Origin: Pezicula radicicola
Lineage: Eukaryota > Ascomycota > Leotiomycetes > Helotiales > Dermateaceae
DNA: 64,000 nt
Assembly: GCA_003008705.1 (NCBI GenBank)
Contig: PDUO01000005.1
Coordinates: 1,553,997 to 1,617,996 of the forward strand
Reading direction: 5' to 3'
How positions within the stretch are numbered: position 1 is the first letter of the stretch; each line of letters starts with the position of its first letter. The notes under the pieces were generated by a model. That model had not been told where the DNA came from, made no database searches, and saw only the letters and a program-made list of their open reading frames with translations. Made by a program: the position numbers and the translations under genes. Shown piece after piece: positions 20,940 through 32,832 of this stretch.

Positions 20940-23900
20940 ATGGTTCAAGTACCGATGAGCCTGGGGGCTTCGGCCAGCACCACGACATTACGAGCCTCAC
21001 CAGCGGGTGCGACAGCCAGCAACAATGCATCAACTCGAGGAAAGCCTACGACGAATGGCAATCCAGCCTCGGCACCGCTGCCACTCAGTGCCTTGCACTC
21101 AGCACCTCTGGACCTGCGAAGCGTTGAGATGAGAGGAGCGCCCACAGCTACGCGGGAGACCACGAAGAGAATACGACCGCATGGATTGTTGGAGGCGCCC
21201 ACGTACCGACCTACGGAGGCGGAATTCAAGGATCCATACGAATATATCAAGAAGATCGCTCCAGAGGCGTCGCAATTTGGAATTTGCAAAGTTATTCCGC
21301 CTGAGTCGTGGAAGCCAGACTTTGCCGTCGACACCGAGGTACGTTCAGCCCTAGGAACTGATCTCTTTCTTGGAATACTTCCATGGCCGTCGGCGAAGGA
21401 AGTTATATACCACGTCCCATATATTGTTCCACTTAGACTCTGCAACTGACCGATAGTAGCGTTTTCACTTTCGTACAAGAAAGCAGGAGCTGAACCAGGT
21501 CGAAGGAGGTACGTGGATATACTCATCTGGTGATCGCATTGCGCAAGGCAGCAAATGCTAAACATCACAATTAGGCACACGAGCGAATTTAGCATACCTG
21601 GATCAACTGGTGAAGTTCCACAAGCAACATGGCACTAATCTCAATCGATTTCCGAGTGTCGACAAGCGCCCTCTCGATTTATACAAACTCAAGAAGTCAG
21701 TCGAAGCCAGAGGCGGATTTGAGAAGGTCTGCAAGCTCAAGAAGTGGGCTGAGATTGGTCGAGACTTGGGATACAGTGGGAAGATCATGTCCTCGCTGTC
21801 GACCTCACTCAAAAACTCGTATCAGAGATGGCTCTACCCATTTGAGCAATATCTTGCAGTGGCCAAACCTGGTGTTCACCAACAATTGGAGTTCGAGTAT
21901 GGAGGACCTCTCACTCCTTCTCCAGCAAACTCACCGCTGAAGAGGTCACATCAACATACGCCATCAAGTCTCCGCGGTGACTCGCCAGCAGTAAATGCGT
22001 CAAATGCTCTTAATGACCGCATGAGGGATGAATTTGAGAACAATGTGATGAAGAATTTTACACAACTTGATGCTCCCTCCCATGCGCCACCTCCTCGTCC
22101 ACAACCACAGCCAAGCACGTCAGGCTTCACTCCAGTCAACGCTGGAGGTTTTACGCCTGTCAATGCTGCACCTGCATCCTTCACGCCTGTCAACATACCT
22201 AGACGTGACCGGGAAGAGAGCAGCTTTACCAGTACTCCTCCACGGCGGGCTTTTGACAGTCCTATGTCTTCATCCAAGAATACGCCGGAGTATCGTCCTT
22301 CTCATCTCAGCCAGCAAGCCATCACCAACGGTTTCACATCCAATCCGCTTTTAAAGAGACAGATGAGCCATGAAAGTATGGATTCACGACGAGACAGTCA
22401 GCCGCCTGAGCAGGCTTCGGAAGGGGAAAATACAGGACGACGGAGTAAACGTCTCAAAAAAGGTATGTCAGCCACATTGAAATGCGATGCGCAACAAAAC
22501 AATTATTTCGCGCAAAGTTGCACAGATGCGGTGCGCATCGCATGAAGCTCAGCCTTTGCCCGCATCTGCCCATCTCCAGGATTATTTATTAGTGTCCTTT
22601 CCAGAATCCTGTCCCGTGTTTCGATTGGCGATGAAGATCCGCCGCTAACTGACCCCTGTAGATACGGTCCCGACTGTGGCTGGTTCGCACATGTCCTTAT
22701 TTCGACCTCAACCACCACGGATACCAGGCGATGGCTCGTCAGTACCAGGAGAGGTAAGTAAATTCAAGCAAGTAAATAGTGATAATATTTTTAACCACCA
22801 TCAACAGAAGTGCGAGTCGTGTGGTAAGAAGGAAGACAAAGAGAAATTCCTCATATGCGACAACTGTGATTATGGCTACCACATGTATTGTCTCGACCCT
22901 CCTGTCGCACATAAACCTGACTACGATTGGTACTGTCCGAGATGCCTTGTGGGCGATGGCCAGTTTGGATTTGACGATGGTGGAATCTACTCACTCAAGC
23001 AGTTCCAGGAGAAGGCGGCAGATTTCAAAGAGGGTTATTTCCAGAACAAGATGCCTTTCGATCCGGTGCTAAACTGTCCTCGACCTGTTACTGAAGACGA
23101 CGTCGAACGAGAATTTTGGAGACTTGTTTCTAGTATTGAGGAGACAGTTGAGGTTGAGTATGGCGCAGACATCCATTCGACTACTCACGGCAGTGGTTTC
23201 CCAACCATGGAGAGGAACCCACTAGACCCCTACTCCACTGACCCCTGGAATCTAAACATCATGCCATTACACGGAGAGTCATTATTCAAGCATGTCAAGC
23301 GCGAGATTTCTGGTATGACTGTCCCTTGGCTATACGTCGGAATGGTCTTCTCTACTTTCTGTTGGCATAATGAGGACCACTATGCGTACTCAGCAAACTA
23401 TCAGCATTTCGGATCCACGAAGACATGGTACGGTGTACCTGGTGGAGACGCCGAGAAATTCGAGAAGGCGATGAGAGAAACAGTGCCGGAGCTTTTCGAA
23501 ACCCAACCTGATCTTCTTTTCCAACTAGTCACCTTGTCAACACCCGAAGACTTGAAGAAAGCAGATGTCAAAATCTATGCCCTTGATCAGAGAGCTGGAC
23601 AATTTGTCATCACCTTCCCTCAAGCATACCATGCAGGGTTCAACCATGGCTTCAACTTCAATGAGGCGGTCAATTTTGCGCCAAAAGACTGGGAGCCTTT
23701 TGGCGCTGCTGGAGTAGAACGCTTGCAACAATTTAGACGACAGCCTTGTTTCTCTCACGACGAACTTCTCTTGACTGCAGCAGAGGGTGTCACCACAGGA
23801 GGCTTTACCATCCAGACGGCCAAATGGCTCGCCCCAGCTCTTGAGCGCCTCCGAGACCGTGAAACAGCGCAGAGAGAAATGTTCCTGGCCAAACATACTG

Positions 23901-26735
23901 AACATGCCCATAAAGCGACTGATCCAGAGCACCCGTGCGTGGTTTTGGACGATATTGAGGATGCAGGTCCTCGCTGTGCCATGACATATATTCTCGATAA
24001 AGAAGATGTAGCCGAGGATGAGTATACATGCGTATATTGCAAAGCTTACACATACGTCTCGAGGTTCAAGTGTAATCGAACTGGCAAAGTCATGTGTCTA
24101 CTCCATGCCGGTAGCCATGAGTGTTGTGTCACGCCAGAGAACGAACGATATGCCGGCACCAATCATACATTACACTACCGACGCACTGAGGACGATCTTA
24201 CAGCCACATACCAGAAAGTCGCTGACAAAGCTCATCTCCCCGAACAATGGGAAGAAAAGGTTGACAAGACTCTCGAGGAAGAAGCGACTCCAGCCTTGAA
24301 AACTCTACGGACGCTTTTAAACGAAGGCGAGCGCATCCCTTATGATTTACCGTCGCTTCCTGTGCTCAAAGCCTTTGTGGAACGCTGCAACGAATGGGTG
24401 GACGAAGCTACAAACTACATTGTCCGGAAGCAGCAGAACCGCCGAAAGAGTGAGAAGGCATGGCGCAAGGGTAGTAAGGCCGCCGAACAAGAAGAAAAGG
24501 ACCGCGAGCATCGGAAGGTTGAGAATGTCAAGAAGCTGTTGAGGGAAGCAGACAGGATTGGATTCGATTGTCCGGAGATTACTCAACTACGCGAACGTGC
24601 TGAGGCGATTGACAATTTCCAACACAGTGCTGTCAAAGCCATAGAAAACGTTGTCCTCCGCTCAACACAAGACTTCGAAGAACTTCTTGAAACTGGTAGA
24701 AGTTTCAACGTCGATATACCTGAGATCGAGAAGCTCGAGCAAATCATGCAGCAGATGAAGTGGAATGATCGTGCCAGGGAAAACCGAGGAAAGTTTCTCA
24801 CTCTGGATGAAGTTAGCGGGATGATCGAGGAGGGCAGCAAGCTTCACATTCCAGAGTACAACGACTATCTGAATTACTACAAGGAACAGAGAGCTTCTGG
24901 TATGACCTGGGAAGCAAAGGCTAAAGAGCTGATGAACGCCGAAATGGTACATTATCCACAACTAGAGGCTTTGTCTGCTCAGGCCCAAGCGGCAGCTCTT
25001 CCTGTGGCACCGGAAACCCTTGCTGCTGTAGACCAAATTTTGAACAAGCAGCGAGAGGCACATCGACAGATCATTTCGTTGGTCGAAGGAAGCCGAGAAG
25101 AGGATTACTCAAAGCGGCCAAAGTATTCAGAAGTCCGCGAAACAATGGAACGCCTTACAGAGCTGAATAGTAAGCCCAATGGCACTTTGGACTTGGAAAA
25201 GGAACAAAAGCGTCACGAGGACTGGATGCGCAAAGGCAAGAAGCTATTTGGGAAAGCAAATGCACCGTTGCATATTCTCAAATCACACATGGAGTATGTT
25301 CTCGAACGTAACAATGATTGCTTTGATACTGCTCAGGATAAGCCGAGACTCCCTGCAGAGCCAGCATCCCGAGAGCAGAGTCCTGTGCCTGAAGGATCGA
25401 ACGAGAAGATGCATACTTGGGAGGATCCTCGCTTCCGGGAAGTGTTCTGCATATGCCGTCGTGTTGAAGCCGGAATGATGATCGAGTGCGAGCTTTGTCA
25501 TGAATGGTTCGTTGGCTTGTTTACTCTGCTTCCCTCTACTTTAGCATACTGATATCTATAGGTACCACGGTAAATGTTTGAAGATTGCTCGTGGCAAAGT
25601 CAAGGACGATGATAAATACACCTGTCCCATCTGTGATTGGCGCATACGAATTCCTCGAGACGCTGCCCGACCGAAGCTGGAAGATCTCCAGGCTTGGCAA
25701 GACGAGATCCAAAATCTTCCTTTTCAACCAGACGAAGAGGATATCCTGAGTCAGATCATTGAGCAAGCACAGAATTTCCGTGCACATGTTGCTCCTTTCT
25801 GTAATCCACTCATGGCGACAGCTGATGAATCAGAAACCCAACGATTTTACCTACGCAAGATCGAAGGTGCTGAGATCCTTCTCGCTTATGAAACTAACTT
25901 CTTCCGTCAAGAACTACACAAGTGGTCACCTGTGGCACCTGAGCCGCCGCCAATTCTAGATGCTTCCAAATCTACTCGCAAACCACGCCCTACAAAGCTC
26001 CAAAAGATGATGGCAGCACATGGTGTTGACGATCCAAATGCACTTCCTCAACATCTCCGGACGAAAGCGCATACCTTCAATAAGAGGAAGTCCTCTGAGC
26101 CATCTGGTCATCCCCAACCTCTCCAACCCCGTGAGCAATATGGACGATCTGATTCTGGCACTCCTACCTCGCAGACTTTCTCTGCACACGGCCATCCTCC
26201 TCATCCATCTCTTAACTACGCTCCAAACCAAGAGCCTCATCCGCACTTCACTATGTCCGGACCTAATCCCCAGATGCCAAGTCCAGCATTTGCTCATGCT
26301 TATCTACACAACTCTGCCGGTGGTGCCAACCCTGCCTTGCACAGTCCGGGGTTCCCCGGCACTCCAGGTTCATCGCAACCAACAATGGGTACCTTTGGAC
26401 GAATGGACAATCGTCTAGATCCCCCTCTGCATCGAGGTCCTCTTGATAGTCCCGGTTTAGGGGGCTCCTTCTCACTAAATAATGAGTCACGAAACCCGTC
26501 GCTTTTGGATCCCTCATTGGATCCTGCTCTGGGACCTTCGGTGGCTCCTGGTGGCAGTCAGGAATTTGACAACATGATCAATGATTCATCTGACAACAAG
26601 ATTCGGGCGATGGGCTCGTCAATGTGGAAGCCGGAGATAGACTCGCACAACTCAGAGCGCGAACGCGAGCGTGAAAATTCGGAACAACAGGATGAAGAGG
26701 CCATGTCATTGTTTTTCAACGATAACGGCCCCTAA
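20940..26735 (+). CDS. KDM5/JARID1-type histone H3K4 demethylase
   Basis: The exons are 20940-21338, 21460-21508, 21575-22462, 22662-22753, 22808-25506 and 25562-26735 (1766 residues; phases agree). Domains in order are: JmjN at about 86-127 ([20 protein letters not shown]), ARID at about 150-243, a first PHD finger at about 477-526 ([19 protein letters not shown]), JmjC at about 627-760 with the iron ligands in CWHNEDH and the HAGFNHGFN motif, C5HC2 zinc finger at about 883-935, PLU-1 helical region, and a second PHD finger beginning [18 protein letters not shown]. This is the full KDM5/Lid2 layout, which removes methyl groups from H3K4me2/3 in chromatin. The C-terminus is disordered and Pro/His/Ser rich. 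The linker after ARID has three FTPVN repeats. The intron at 22754-22807 is 54 nt without a stop, so retention would add 18 residues just before PHD1. Confidence 0.95.
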
Positions 26736-27663
26736 GCCCCAGATACTTACGATGGAAATGCATCGAACACGAGGATGGTGACGAGAAAATTACGAGGCGT
26801 TATTTGTTTGAGTGTAATTATTGCATTGTTTGTTGATATTTATGGGGTGGGGCAAGTGGAGATGGGGAGTTAGCTTAACTGCTTTACTGCATATGGTGGT
26901 GGACGGTGGCTTTCGGAGTTTTAATCCCTGATATATTGCTCTGCGTTTCATGGATGGGGCATTTGCTGGCGCTTGCTGGCTCGGAGGCATGAGCTTCCCT
27001 GTACAATGTACACCATGTTTGTTATTATTCTGAGCTACTATGTACTAGCTACTATGCATACAACCTTTAGAGCCGAACCTAGATAGCTGACAGAACAAAA
27101 GCCTTGCTATTACTAGATTATCTTGTGCTTGTAGTCTGATTATAGAGTGAGAGTAAAAGTTGTGGTTTCAGCAAAACACCATGGAATTGTTCCAACTATT
27201 ATACCCATAAAGCTAGATTTCCGCAAGATGGCCATGGTTCCCATGAGTTGGCTGATAGGGTTGATATACGTGAGATGTAACGACTTTTTAATATGTCGAC
27301 CCAACTAATATCTAGGATTGATAAATAAATTCTCAGTTTGAAGATTCTCAATCGCCTCCACTTGAACAGGTATCTTACTTGAGTAACTCGCTTAACAGGG
27401 CTAACACACTGACTTGTCTTGACGGGTGTACACTTACTTGACTTGTTTTGGGTAACTCACTTGATTTAGCAACTTATTAACCAGCTAAACTATCTAAAAA
27501 GGAATGTAGAATTCTCCGACTATAAAAAGCCCTAATACCCCCCTTTTCCTCGTAGTTCCCTTCCAAATCCGCGCAAGTGCTCCCCTCCCCCTATATCTAC
27601 AAAAAGAAACCCCTGTATTTCCCTCTCAAAGATACGTGAAAAGAACAATTCCCAACCCAAAAT
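26736..27663. other. Intergenic between convergent genes, with GAGTAACTC motif array
   Basis: The motif array lies at about 27360-27490 (CTTGAGTAACTCGCTTAAC, GGGTAACTCACTTGATTTAG and variants). No gene is seen. The first 300 bases are probably the 3' UTR of the demethylase gene. Confidence 0.55.
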
Positions 27664-29250
27664 TCAAGAATCAAAGACGGGTCCAAAAGCAGGTACACCA
27701 CGACTCTCCATCCCATAAACAAGCATCTTCGTAACCTTCGGATTACTGATAACAAAAACAGCCTCGGCACCACTCTCCATATACAACTGCCAAGTCAAAG
27801 CCAACATATCAGGTCTCCCCAATTTCTTCGTATCCCAAATCAATGCCTCAGAATCACATTCTTTAACCGTCTCCAAAATCTCCTTCCCATATGTCTCCTC
27901 CGGGAAAGTAGTTGACCACAAAACACGACATTCAGGTTTCTTTTTATTGTGTAAAGCTAAGAGATTAAGACAAGGACCAATACCAGAACCGGTTGTTACG
28001 ACTACGATTTTGCGGAACATGAGGGACATGTATAGAACTCCTCGAGTTGGTTGTCCTTTCGTCCAATAGGAATCCCGAGGTTGTAAGATGGTTTTTGATG
28101 TCCAATCTCCTGCTTTGGCTATAATTACTGAATTTGTACTTCCACCTACGGGTGTTTTGTCTACAAAACAAGCGAAGGAATGCCATTCGCTTAATGGAGA
28201 ATCACTTAGACGAATCGTATAAAATTCTTCGATGTTGGCTTTTAAATGTAGACGGACTGCTCGTGAGGATAGTGGTTCGGATATCGTAGGTAATTTTCGT
28301 AATCGCAATCCTGGTGTCCATGGTAAGAGTGTATGAATTGTATTTGCCAAGATCAAATAGAATGATGGGAGTGTGGTGAGTACTTCCGTCATTGTTCTTC
28401 CTGTTCTTTTGCCTAAATCCTTAGCCAGTAGGAGGATTAAGGTCCAGAAGAAAATCGTAGTTATCCATCCTGCGAAGCGGTGCGTACGTTCAAATGCATT
28501 ATGACATCTTCTTCTCATCCATGGCATTGCAAAGATTACAATACCTAGAAATAACATAACTATAACATATGCTAGGCTTAAAACCCGGACATCTTTGAAT
28601 GATCCGGATGCTGCTAGCGTTGTTAGGTAGCCTGTTAGGTAGATTAACCAGAGGACTGAACAGGTGGAAGCTCCGCTATGTAATCCTCCGAATTCATAGA
28701 CTTTTGCTATTTTTTGTCGGATGAGGAGCGGTGTTGACCAAGGTACTAGGACGCAGGCTTCACAGAGTAGATTGATGATATAATCTTGTCGGATCGCTGT
28801 TGCTACGAATAGATTTGCTGATGCTGCTGTTGCTAGGTTGAATATCCGTGCGCTCATTGTTTCAGGGGTGAGCTGGAGGTAGATAAATGCTGAGAAGTTT
28901 GCTAGCCAGACTGTTGAGAATATGCGTCGGTATACACTGAATATGACATGGCGAAGTAGACGGGGTCCTCGGTGACGTTTTTGCTTTTTCTCAGGGGGAA
29001 GGGGAAAGGTTATTTTTGGTGGTGTTGATGAATCTCTTGTTTTCACTTCTTGAACGGTGATTGATGCGTTTTCTGACAATGTTGTGGTGTATGCTGTTGA
29101 TTCGTCTTTGTCGATTGATGATTTTGAGGTCGTAGCAGGGTTGGTGTGGATGGTATCATTGGTTTGAGTGACCGTAACTTCAAGAGGTGGGTGTTGGTGT
29201 TCCATGGCTTCAGATTCAATTATGTATGATGAACTTTGTGGTACATTCAT
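27664..29250 (-). CDS. TmpA-like membrane flavin/NAD(P)-binding protein
   Basis: This is a single exon of 528 residues. The N-terminal 100 residues are Ser/Thr rich and end in a basic patch (EKKQKRHRGPRLLR). About six membrane helices follow, including WLANFSAFIYLQL, CSVLWLIYLTGYLTTLAA, VIVMLFLGIVIFAMP and ITTIFFWTLILLLAK. The C-terminal half resembles a ferredoxin-reductase fold with the nucleotide-binding motif VVTTGSGIGPCLNLLAL. This arrangement fits the fungal TmpA family, known from Aspergillus nidulans as a plasma-membrane protein needed for normal conidiation signalling. The family call comes from general layout and is not certain; a ferric-reductase-related protein is the main alternative. 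The alternative start is the Met 15 codons in. A 38-bp minisatellite lies just upstream. Confidence 0.65.
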   Translation of the reverse strand: MNVPQSSSYIIESEAMEHQHPPLEVTVTQTNDTIHTNPATTSKSSIDKDESTAYTTTLSENASITVQEVKTRDSSTPPKITFPLPPEKKQKRHRGPRLLRHVIFSVYRRIFSTVWLANFSAFIYLQLTPETMSARIFNLATAASANLFVATAIRQDYIINLLCEACVLVPWSTPLLIRQKIAKVYEFGGLHSGASTCSVLWLIYLTGYLTTLAASGSFKDVRVLSLAYVIVMLFLGIVIFAMPWMRRRCHNAFERTHRFAGWITTIFFWTLILLLAKDLGKRTGRTMTEVLTTLPSFYLILANTIHTLLPWTPGLRLRKLPTISEPLSSRAVRLHLKANIEEFYTIRLSDSPLSEWHSFACFVDKTPVGGSTNSVIIAKAGDWTSKTILQPRDSYWTKGQPTRGVLYMSLMFRKIVVVTTGSGIGPCLNLLALHNKKKPECRVLWSTTFPEETYGKEILETVKECDSEALIWDTKKLGRPDMLALTWQLYMESGAEAVFVISNPKVTKMLVYGMESRGVPAFGPVFDS

Positions 29251-29380
29251 ATAATGACTTGGTCAAGACTGGTAGATTAGGCGAAGAGAGTTTAGAATAT
29301 TTTCTTTTCCCTTCGACCCAAATCGTACGTCTATTATACCTGCTGTAAAAGATATTAGTTGGTGGGTAAGGCATAGAATG

Positions 29381-29775
29381 AGAAAGATGTCGTCAACGAG
29401 ATGGAGGGTACGGTACCGAATGTGAAATATATCGTCAATCGGAGGATGTGGTACAGACTAAGTAAGATATCGTCGATCAGAGGATAAGGAATATGTCGGC
29501 GATTGGAGGATGAGCTATAGAACGTGGAGGATGTAGTGTAGTCCGTTAGAGAATGGACTATGGAATGATGAAAAATATGTCGTCAATCGGAGAATAAGCA
29601 ACGGAATGTAGAGGATGTAGTATCGTCCGTTAGAGAATATCTTATAGAATGAAGAAAATGGTGTCAACTGGAGGAAGAGTTGCAGAATGTGAAAGATGTC
29701 GTCAGTTCGAGGATTACTTATAGAATGAAGAAGATGTCGGCAATGTAAGCATGACATACAGAATGATCTTGCCAT
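29381..29775. repeat. Imperfect minisatellite, unit about 38 bp, about ten units
   Basis: The recurring phrase is GATGTCGTCAATCGGAGGAT followed by AAG..TATAGAATG.AGAA, repeated from 29381 to about 29775 with substitutions and small gaps. It lies 130-525 bp upstream of the TmpA-like start codon. The minus strand is open for 86 codons (29775-29515) as a product of the repetition; I do not regard that as a gene. Confidence 0.8.
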
Positions 29776-32700
29776 TTTCCCGGTTCAATCAAAATTTCTG
29801 CACCTGGTCAAAGATAAATACCTTCTGGATATGGATATAAGTCTTCTTGGCTACAATATTTCATATGCAGTTGACTTGCAACTCCGATTGGGGAGATTTC
29901 GCCATGGAGTTTTGTAGCATTGCATGAGTTGAAGATAAATCTCACCAGCATGAACTCACGAACTTGTTTATTAATTACAATAGTATATTAATAATAATAG
30001 AACAATTGTTTGAATTAGTAAATACGTACGTATTTCTTTTTCTTCTTTTTTTTAAAAAAAAAAATATCACCAGTATCTGAATAGCAAAGTTGAACACGAG
30101 CACTTACTCAAGTAAGCGAATAAATGCATGCAACACAGTTGAAATATTGGACAGCGCGTCCATATAAATTAGAGATAATAATAGACTTCAATGTAATTAA
30201 GAATAACTCAGTAGTGAAATCTTGGATCTATAAAAACTGAAAAACTTCTGGTACGATGTAGGTACTGCTACGTGACTATAGTCGGGCATTTATTTGTGTC
30301 CGGTGCTTTCACTTATTTAAATTCAGTAATTCACTTGATTTAAGTAACTTATTTGGCTGGGGTAGCATCAATTAATTGCACACTGTAAATTACAGTTTAT
30401 ATATTTTGTGCGAAAGTCTTTGAAAAATGTTCTAACATGGGCAATTGCTAACCTTTCACTTTCGATTTATAAAGGAGAATTTTCTATTAAAAGCTCCGGT
30501 TTCCATGTTCTGAGGGTGTGCGGTGTTGCATATGTGGAGTAGAAAAGCCTGCAGTTGAAAGTCCCCATTAAGCTATTGCATATGAAGATAAGATGAAATC
30601 CTGCACGCCAGAGGCGTCATATCTACTATTGATGAAAGGACAACCTACGATTACCACACTCAACAACATCTATATCTCGAATTGGCAACTCATAGAAAGA
30701 TGGTGCGGTAGTTTTTCGGTATCTCATGGCTCGGTATCTTTCTCATGGCTCAGTATCTTTCTCATGGCTCGGCATCTTTCTCATTGCTCGGTATCTTTCC
30801 CAAGGCTCGGGGTCTCTATCATGGCTATGAATCCTTCCTAATAAGAAGAGAGCATTGGCGGGTTGCACTTCCAACCCTGCGCACTACCTAGTACTAACGC
30901 AACCTCAACAAAGAAGGAGCAATGTACAAGTTATCTGAGTCGAAGTGTGATTATGTGATAGGGTGATACCAGCACTCGCGGACATGTGGTACAGTTAAAT
31001 CTACTAAGGTTCAAAAAGTACATACCTCCGTATTACATACGGTAGCATCGGTTACTGCCGAAGTGTGCCTAGCTGGTACGCCGCAATAGTGCGGGTTGAG
31101 CCTATGACAAGCAGGACTCAAGAGCTACATCGAAGGTGCGTGGGGGTCAAGCGATTGCGCTATTAAAATGCCAAGTTGATGAAGTAGGAAAGTCCTAAAC
31201 TGCCGAAGTGAACATAGAAAGTACCAAGTGCCGGAGCGGAGGTTGTTTTCGGAGCGAACAGATCAAGCATGTGCGGCCCCGGACTCATGCAACGAAGCTT
31301 TTGATCCTTCGAAGAACGTGAACTTTTTTGGTGTAGAGATAGAAAATGTGGTTGGGTAAATGGTCTCTTAGTGGATCTGGATCGTTCGATGTTCTGCATG
31401 ACATCGGACAGTTTTGCCAGGTGTCGATACTGTCGAGTTGTCCGGATTCGGCATGATCCCGTGAAAGGAAGGCAGCGAATTGTGGTCCTATTTAGAATGC
31501 TAAATGATTACGAGTGAAGTGGCCAGATCGGAGGTTTTGTACGAGGACTAGGGCCAAGCATTACTAAGCGAAGAATGATCACCTGACTGGTCCCCCCTTT
31601 TTTTGGTCGAGGGCTACACTTAGCAGACACTTACTATTCAGACGTTACTGAATTTAATCTAGTAGGCCACAATTCTTACAGCTTCAATGAATTCTTATAG
31701 GAGTTTTACCGCAATCTATTATTGTTCATTATTCTCCTAATGTATTTGCTCTGTAAGCAATACCGATCCATAATGTATTCTATAGAAACTAGGATATGTT
31801 CCGCAGAATTCGACACCCTGCACATCAATATCCATAGAACCGACTTAATTTAGCGAGTTGAGATAACAAGCTTGATTCGGATTACAAACTCAATTTAAGT
31901 AACTTACTCGATTTAGGCAACTCACTTATTAAACAAAGCTTGTAGCTTGAAAGCAGAGCAACCTGATTCATCGGCTAGGGCCTATCGCATTAAGCTTTAT
32001 CTCTTATCGGCGTCTTACTCTCTACTTAGGCAAGTCAGTCTTACAATTTAACTCGCTTGATTTTATCAAATTGCGGAACATGAAGAACAATAATAGTGGA
32101 AAAGGAAGGCAAAACTTCGAAATCGTGGTCTAAGAATAGTTGCATTGTAGTCACCAAGTTCTACGGAATCGAGGTCTGGTTTTGACCTCAGGCATGCTAC
32201 TAAATGGAATCGGGAATAGTACCAAAAAATCCACCTCCTATTCAACAGTACCTCCATAGTCCTAGCACAAAGAAGTTTCTAAACTCTGAAACTACCTCTT
32301 ATTTAAAAAATTGCTCTACTAATAATGGTATCTGTTTAGATGATTTATTTTGTAGCTCGCTAGCCTCGTTTTTAATACTACTGGTCTATAATTATTTCCT
32401 GTTGATACGCTGTTCTTATAAGGAGAATAGATGGGTTAGGACTAAGAAGCCTTTAGGTAAAATTACGTTTTAGGAGTTCTAGTGGAGTTGCAGTTACACC
32501 AGCACTTGAAGGGGGAGATATTGAAGCCTGTGTTATAGCTGTAATTCGGTGTAGAAGGAGCAACGTGTATACAGACTTTTGAAGATTTGTACTAACGAGC
32601 TAGTGAACTTGGGCAAAATAAGTCCCTTTTAAATAATCCATTGAATCAGAGTAACGGACATCGTAGGTTACTTCGCATAAAAAAACTAATTAACTTGAGT

Positions 32701-32832
32701 AGTGGAGTTCATTTAAAGTTCAACACACTTTGGCAAGGTATTTAAGAAATTTAGCCGTTCATAAACTCGTCGAGATAAATTTTATTCCACTCCAACTACC
32801 AACTCTCTCAGGATAGTGGAGAAAACAATAGA
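29776..32832. other. Three-kilobase gene-free stretch
   Basis: It contains the 19-bp tandem array at 30716-30825 and motif arrays of the GAGTTACTCA type at about 30310-30350, 31860-31925, 32040-32060 and 32690-32720. The region 32080-32470 is partly open on the plus strand but has no recognised similarity and could be an eroded element. Confidence 0.5.
30716..30825. repeat. Tandem repeat, exact 19-bp period
   Basis: Five full units start at 30731, 30750, 30769, 30788 and 30807, after a shortened 15-bp unit at 30716. The consensus is TCGGTATCTTTCTCATGGC, with zero to six substitutions per unit and no length change. Confidence 0.92.

Noticed and set aside
20945..21595. Minus-strand 216-codon frame
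   Set aside because: It lies antisense to the first KDM5 exons, whose JmjN motif is unmistakable.
29515..29775. Minus-strand 86-codon repetitive frame
   Set aside because: Generated by translating the minisatellite; no independent support.
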